Positions 63,605 to 64,000 of a stretch of DNA of 64,000 bases are shown one piece after another. The stretch is from Chloroflexota bacterium. Lineage in GTDB: Bacteria; Chloroflexota; UBA11872; VXOZ01. The stretch spans positions 1,077,830 to 1,141,829 of the forward strand of contig CATQHC010000002.1 in assembly GCA_958295775.1 (NCBI GenBank). The letters are read 5' to 3'. The position numbers and the translations under genes were made by a program. Position 1 is the stretch's first letter. The number at the start of each line of letters is the position of its first letter. The notes beneath the pieces were generated by a model. That model saw nothing but the letters and a program-made list of their open reading frames with translations. It was not told the origin of the DNA and did no database searches.

Positions 63605-64000
63605 TTAGCTGCGCAGTCTGACGTTGTGCGGATCGTACAGCGGCTCATCCGTCACCGTGGCCGCATTTCTCTTGCCAAAGTACTCGACGGTCACATTGGT
63701 ACCCGCCGTCGCATACTCAATTGGCAAGTAGCCGTAAGCGATGCTCTGACCCACGGTGTACCCAAAGTTGGCGCTGGTCACGTAACCAAGCACACGGTCG
63801 CCGTCGAGGATTGGCTCTTTGCCCATGACGACATGGCCGGGGTCCGCAAGTGTGAGACAGCAGAGCCGCCGCTCAATGCCTGCTTCCATGCTGCGAGTGA
63901 GTGCCTCACGGCCAAGGAAATCACCTTTGCCGAGTTTGACTGCCCAACCCAAGCCGGCCTCATACGGGTTATATTCAGTATGAATGTCCGTGCCCCACAG
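63605..64000 (-). CDS. GcvT C-terminal domain protein (dimethylglycine/sarcosine dehydrogenase or aminomethyltransferase), truncated
   Basis: The frame is open to the window edge, so this is only the C-terminal 131 residues. TDIHTEYNPYEAGLGWAVKL and GDFLGREALTRSMEAG are the usual end of the folate-binding GCV_T domain, followed by the GcvT-C barrel (LADPGHVVMGKEPILDGDRVLGYVTSANFGYTVGQSIAYGYLP). The TEYNPYEAGLG form is more typical of large FAD-dependent dimethylglycine or sarcosine dehydrogenases that carry this domain at their C terminus than of plain GcvT. Either way it passes one-carbon units to tetrahydrofolate. With glyA and the sarcosine-oxidase-like gene nearby, N-methyl group catabolism is suggested. 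Confidence 0.85.
   Translation of the reverse strand: MWGTDIHTEYNPYEAGLGWAVKLGKGDFLGREALTRSMEAGIERRLCCLTLADPGHVVMGKEPILDGDRVLGYVTSANFGYTVGQSIAYGYLPIEYATAGTNVTVEYFGKRNAATVTDEPLYDPHNVRLRS

Overview
The window looks like chromosomal DNA from an uncultivated, moderately GC-rich Chloroflexota bacterium. The best lineage evidence is the overlapping pair of giant membrane proteins at 47588-51731, a DUF2298 (Chlor_Arch_YYY) protein and a TIGR03663-type GT39-like protein, families known mainly from Chloroflexota and some archaea. A gene set rich in hydantoinase, creatininase, sarcosine-oxidase, mandelate-racemase and DUF3604 enzymes fits heterotrophic marine or host-associated members such as the SAR202 group. 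That finer placement is inference; no rRNA or tRNA is present to test it.

Layout. 1-6011: a truncated FAD oxidoreductase, then a minus-strand operon of a maleate-isomerase-like protein, HyuA and HyuB. 6427-10336: a YchF-like GTPase, a class I aminotransferase and a galactonate-dehydratase-like enolase-superfamily enzyme. 10381-17366, minus strand: SPFH protein plus an unknown, a polysaccharide-deacetylase-like protein, a subtilase with Cys at the nucleophile position, an M24 peptidase and a NucS/DUF91-like nuclease. 17418-25022, minus strand: three DUF3604 proteins and an orphan ABC solute-binding lipoprotein. 25238-30161: creatininase-like amidohydrolase, APH-fold kinase, a secreted protein with five 46-residue Thr/Ala/Asp repeats, and GlyA. 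30467-35206: DUF58, a transglutaminase-like membrane protein lacking its catalytic Cys, and three small membrane proteins. 35420-41427: a dolichol-phosphate-mannose-synthase-like transferase, a 1075-residue membrane protein and an SthA-like flavoprotein. 42422-51731: NYN protein, TIM-barrel protein, GH-A-like lipoprotein, class III aminotransferase, ThuA-like protein and the DUF2298/TIGR03663 pair. 52116-55973, minus strand: DUF4126, CoaE, RlmD-like methyltransferase and an alpha/alpha-toroid protein. 56340-56830: a gene fragment beside a decayed IS481-like transposase. 57101-64000: cupin, mandelate-racemase-like enzyme, monomeric sarcosine-oxidase-like enzyme, MBL hydrolase, a lone groEL with promoter and terminator, and a truncated GcvT-C-domain protein.

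How the genes fit together. Several products suggest catabolism of N-methylated or cyclic amides and acid sugars: hydantoinase A/B, creatininase, sarcosine oxidase, the GcvT-C protein, GlyA (one-carbon units), two enolase-superfamily dehydratase/racemases, two aminotransferases and a sugar-type binding protein. A second theme is the envelope: DUF58/transglutaminase-like proteins, GT-C-type membrane proteins, the polyprenol-sugar synthase and the repeat protein.

Intergenic DNA is unusually full of short palindromes of at least five sequence families. Some are tandem, duplicated or composite, and one forms the 3' end of a coding sequence. The most noteworthy observations are this repeat landscape, three apparent active-site losses or changes (Cys-subtilase, Cys-less transglutaminase, two DUF3604 proteins without the HxH motif), the 46-residue repeat protein, and a groEL controlled without a recognisable CIRCE element but with two other palindromes.
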